Below are positions 61,403-64,000 of a stretch of 64,000 nucleotides of DNA, piece by piece (position 1 is the stretch's first letter; the number at the start of each line of letters is the position of its first letter). The position numbers were made by a program, and so were the translations under genes. The notes below the pieces were generated by a model, which had not been told where the DNA came from, did no database searches, and saw only the letters and a program-made list of their open reading frames with translations. Source of the DNA: Breviolum minutum Mf 1.05b.01. Lineage: Eukaryota > Sar > Dinophyceae > Suessiales > Symbiodiniaceae. The stretch covers positions 206,629 through 270,628 of the forward strand of contig DF239428.1 of the NCBI GenBank assembly GCA_000507305.1, in the 5' to 3' direction.

Positions 61403-61499
61403 GTGCGCTAGTTTCACAGTCAAATGCCAAACGTTTCATCAGGAAAACACCTTTTTGGATGGCAAAAGGGGCTTGTCTGTGGTCTTACCCTTTTCGCCC
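61403..61499 (-). repeat. split direct repeat, proximal copy (B1)
   Basis: GTGCGCTAGTTTCACAGTCA ... ACCCTTTTCGCCC. The recombinase frame ends inside it (61439). Confidence 0.85.
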
Positions 61500-64000
61500 G
61501 TTCCACCGCCTAATCCATTCCCTCCGTGGTCGTTGCTGCTGCAGCTATGTTTGCTGATGCTTGTAGGTGCCACCTGGTGACGCCTTTGGATGGGATCGAC
61601 TCGGCCTCCTGGGTGTTCCTGGTTGGTCTCAACCGGCAAGGCATCTTCGCACTCGAGCCAGTTGCTTGCCATCGCCCTGTTGTTGCCCCTCGGCAACATT
61701 GGGTCTGGTTTTGGTGCCTCGGGAGGTTCGCTTTCTGGGTGCAAACCTGGGGTCTTGGCGGTGACGATGGTCATTGGGTCGGCTCCTTCCACGGGGCGGC
61801 TCCTCACCTGACCTGTCCTAACGCCAAGATCATCCTTCCGCGGGGCGAGCAAAAGTCCATCGGCTTTGGCCATTCTCCTCGCGAGGCCTTCTTGCCTCTC
61901 ATGGCTCTCCCACAAGTAACCATGAAATGCATCGGAGGTCCAGCGGCCAAATCGCTTGACCTGTTCCAAATCCTTCGTGCCCTGGTAGAGCGCTGTCGCC
62001 CCACCAATCCTCAAGCTATGGCTTCCGAACCTCGCTCCTTGCTGTCCGTCGGCGACGGCTGCCAATTGAACCATGCCATGGACATCATCCCTTGTGATGG
62101 GTGTGCCGTCCTCAAACCTGAACAGGGGTTCCTCGGCCTCTGCTCCTCGCAAAGACAGTTGTCCCCGCTCCGGTAGTGGTTTCGGATGGTGCCTTGGTTG
62201 TACTGGTCGGTCTTGCTGCCTGAGAGATAGATCACTACCTCCTGGGCGTTCTGGATCCTGCAGGTCTGGTTGTTGGTCCTTCCTTCGACCTCGCAACCTT
62301 TCAGGACTCTTCTCGCAGACCATGTGCGATTGGCTTGCACCAAGTACTCGGAGGCCCTCAGGAGGAAGAAGAAAGCCGTACTCAAAGCGGCCCAAAAGGC
62401 AATCCTGTCGCCCTTGGTGAAGCTCTCGGACTCCTCAAGGTGCTGCTTCATCCAACGCATCATGCATGGCAGCACCGGGTACTTCCTACGCGTCTCCGGT
62501 TGCCACCGCTTGAATCCTGTCAGCGCCGCCCATAGCCGGGTCCTGTGCAGCGTGGGATCCTCATAGCCGGCCACCACATGGCCCATCTTCAGGGAAAACA
62601 ATCTCTGCCTGACAGTACCCTCAGCCCTCTTCATGACCTTCGCCAAGAAGGTCAGGAACCGCAGCATATCATCCTCGTCTTCCTTCCTCTGTTCGCGGGT
62701 CTCACCCTTTAGGTAGACGTCCTTCTGCTGCACTCTCCTCCAAGTGCACCATTGACGCCAACCCACCTCGTAGCTGGCCCTTGATCCTTCCGACAGCTTA
62801 CTCATCACGGCTTCGGCGGCTAGTGCGTCCAGCCATGCGCGGTCCTTGCTCAGCTTGAGATTGGCGTCGAGCACCAACCTTTCACGCGACCTGCCGAGGG
62901 CTACGGGCCTGACATCGCCTCCTGGGGGTGCGGAGCTGATCCTTCGCTTCCTCGCTCCGCTACCAACCTTCTTCTCCTCATCGCTGCGCAAAGCTTCCTC
63001 GAACTCATGGCGGGGTGCTCCTGGTGCTCCTCGCCACGCACGTAGCCAAGCTTTCACAACATCATCCATCTTGTGCCTGTCCTTGTCCAAGCACACGCCA
63101 ACCTTGGCGTCCTCGCCTCCAATCCTTGTCCTCTCGGCCCACCCCATCAGGTGGTGCGCGGTCCTCTGGGCCATGCATCTCAGGGTCTCTCCCTTGAGGT
63201 CCTGGTCAGTCATGCCTCGCATCCTGGCCTGGTGAATCTGGGTTCGGGTCCCACCATTCGCAAGCCACTCCTCTTCAACAGTGAGGTACCTCACCGGGCT
63301 CTCCTTGTTCAAGTAGTCCACGACAAGCATCTCCTCCCCCTTGCGTGGGGTAAGGGCTGGTCCTCGAATGTCATAGACGAGCCGTTTGCCTTCTCCTCCA
63401 ATGCCCTTCGCGTGGCCAGCTGGCCAGGGCAGCATCCTGTCTCCTGAAGTTGAAATCCGATTGCTAAGCGCAATTTCTCCCTCAAAGCGCCTCCTCACAG
63501 CGCCCTCGGGTCCTCGGCACGCGACCTTGGCAATTCCATTGACCTCGACCGCTGTCGGCCGTGGGCCTTCTCTCATAGGGGGCTGACTCCAACCACGGAG
63601 GCCAACCACAATCCACTTCACCTTGGCGACCGCATCTCCGAAATCCGTACAGCGGACCTTGTGAAAGCACGTACCAAAGCCCTGCTCACGCAGCGTCTTG
63701 ACAACGCTCTCCTTCGGACCCTTGTCCGGCATGTCAACTATCACTCCTGCGGGGCGGCATTCCTCAAGCGCCTTCCTCCAGCGCCTGCGTCCGTAGCTCC
63801 AAGTGTCCTCAGTTAGCGAACATGCCAACCACGCAATCTCCTCCTTCTTGTCCCAATCTCTCAATCCTGCCTCAAGCCGGAGGTAATCGCTCCTCCAGCC
63901 CTCGTCTCCTCCCGGCATGGTCAAGGACTGCCCTCCCAGCCGGCCCCATGCGATCGCCCAAGGGGCGAAGCCGCATCCCACCTCAATGAGATTGCCTTTG
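61439..64000 (-). pseudogene. tyrosine recombinase with N-terminal methyltransferase-like region, frameshifted, 5'-incomplete
   Basis: The first frame (from the edge to 62011) is open upstream of the GTG at 63981. Near its start it reads LIEVGCGFAPWAIAWGRL; further on come CTDFGDAVAKVKWIVVGL and SPVRYLTVEEEWLANGG, which recall motifs VIII and IX-X of C5 DNA methyltransferases. A recombinase core-binding domain follows (SYEVGWRQWCTWRRVQQK, about 450-530), then the first catalytic Arg in LLRASEYL (Arg542). Between about 62130 and 62175 the frame shifts. The second frame (61439-62395) supplies the H-x-x-R box GSHSLRIGGAT (near 62010-62020), GRWTSDAF and the nucleophile Tyr in HGYLW (61917-61919), then a hydrophilic tail. 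The set R, H-x-x-R, W, Y is that of active tyrosine recombinases. The protein would act on a DNA circle or target to integrate the element. The methyltransferase likeness is weak. Confidence 0.75.

Larger units (their letters stand above)
61221..64000 (-). mobile_element. tyrosine-recombinase retroelement (DIRS/PAT/Ngaro-like), 3' portion
   Basis: The minus strand carries a recombinase coding region running off the right edge, followed at its 3' end by a repeat-spacer-repeat arrangement (61403-61499, 61317-61402, 61221-61316). This is the layout of split direct repeats in PAT/Ngaro-type YR retrotransposons (B1-A2-B2). Reverse transcriptase and RNase H would have to lie beyond 64000; they are not visible here. 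A Crypton-like DNA element is the main alternative. One frameshift in the recombinase means this copy is probably inactive. GC content is distinctly higher than in the rest of the window. Confidence 0.7.

Overview
The window reads as nuclear DNA of a dinoflagellate, most likely of the Symbiodiniaceae/Suessiales type. This is inference. The grounds are very low gene density, a Ty1/copia polyprotein of the kind these algae carry in bulk, a tyrosine-recombinase retroelement, short GC-richer coding-like islands scattered through AT-rich non-coding DNA, and one short match to the 3' end of the dinoflagellate spliced leader. No rRNA, tRNA, CRISPR array or bacterial-style operon was seen.

Layout. 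2701-10320 is a complete, apparently intact copia retrotransposon. It has 88-bp LTRs that are almost identical, a primer-binding site, one 2110-codon Gag-Pol frame, and a second 221-codon ORF between RNase H and the 3' LTR. Between protease and integrase lies a segment resembling a DNA-methyltransferase fold. 61221-64000 (minus strand, running off the right edge) is the 3' part of a tyrosine-recombinase (DIRS/PAT/Ngaro-type) retroelement with one frameshift and a split direct repeat at its 3' end. 51569-52536 is a 968-bp terminal-inverted-repeat element with three internal tandem units. 46301-47066 (minus) is a frameshifted transposase relic. 35776-37324 (minus) is a decayed intronless coding sequence of unknown family. 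50195-50904 (minus) is another broken ORF, interrupted by a short transposon.

Most of the rest is populated by short (about 85-135 bp) foldback/inverted-repeat elements. I recognise several families from their multiple copies here: A (TACCCTCCCTGAAACTAACA), A' (ACCCCGAAAACTAACATG), B (CTAGTTGGTGGTTTCAACCC), C (CCCATAGGATCCATG), D (GGGAAACCAATGGTTAATAA), E, F, H and I, plus single-copy perfect hairpins. Family B shows 4-bp target duplications in several copies, an ORF that is restored when one copy and one target duplicate are removed, and a paralogous empty site. Family C arms vary between copies but match each other within a copy.

Host gene content is visible only as small candidate exons with splice-like borders. 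They include a proline-rich set on the minus strand (19.7-31 kb), an acidic C-terminal exon pair on the minus strand (49.7-50.0 kb) and ankyrin-like exons on the minus strand (51.2 and 58.4 kb). The strand of several other islands cannot be settled by eye. Simple-sequence arrays (TATC, CAC/ATC, AAC, TA) are prominent; the largest, at 26718-27096, could be misread as polyhistidine or polyaspartate protein.
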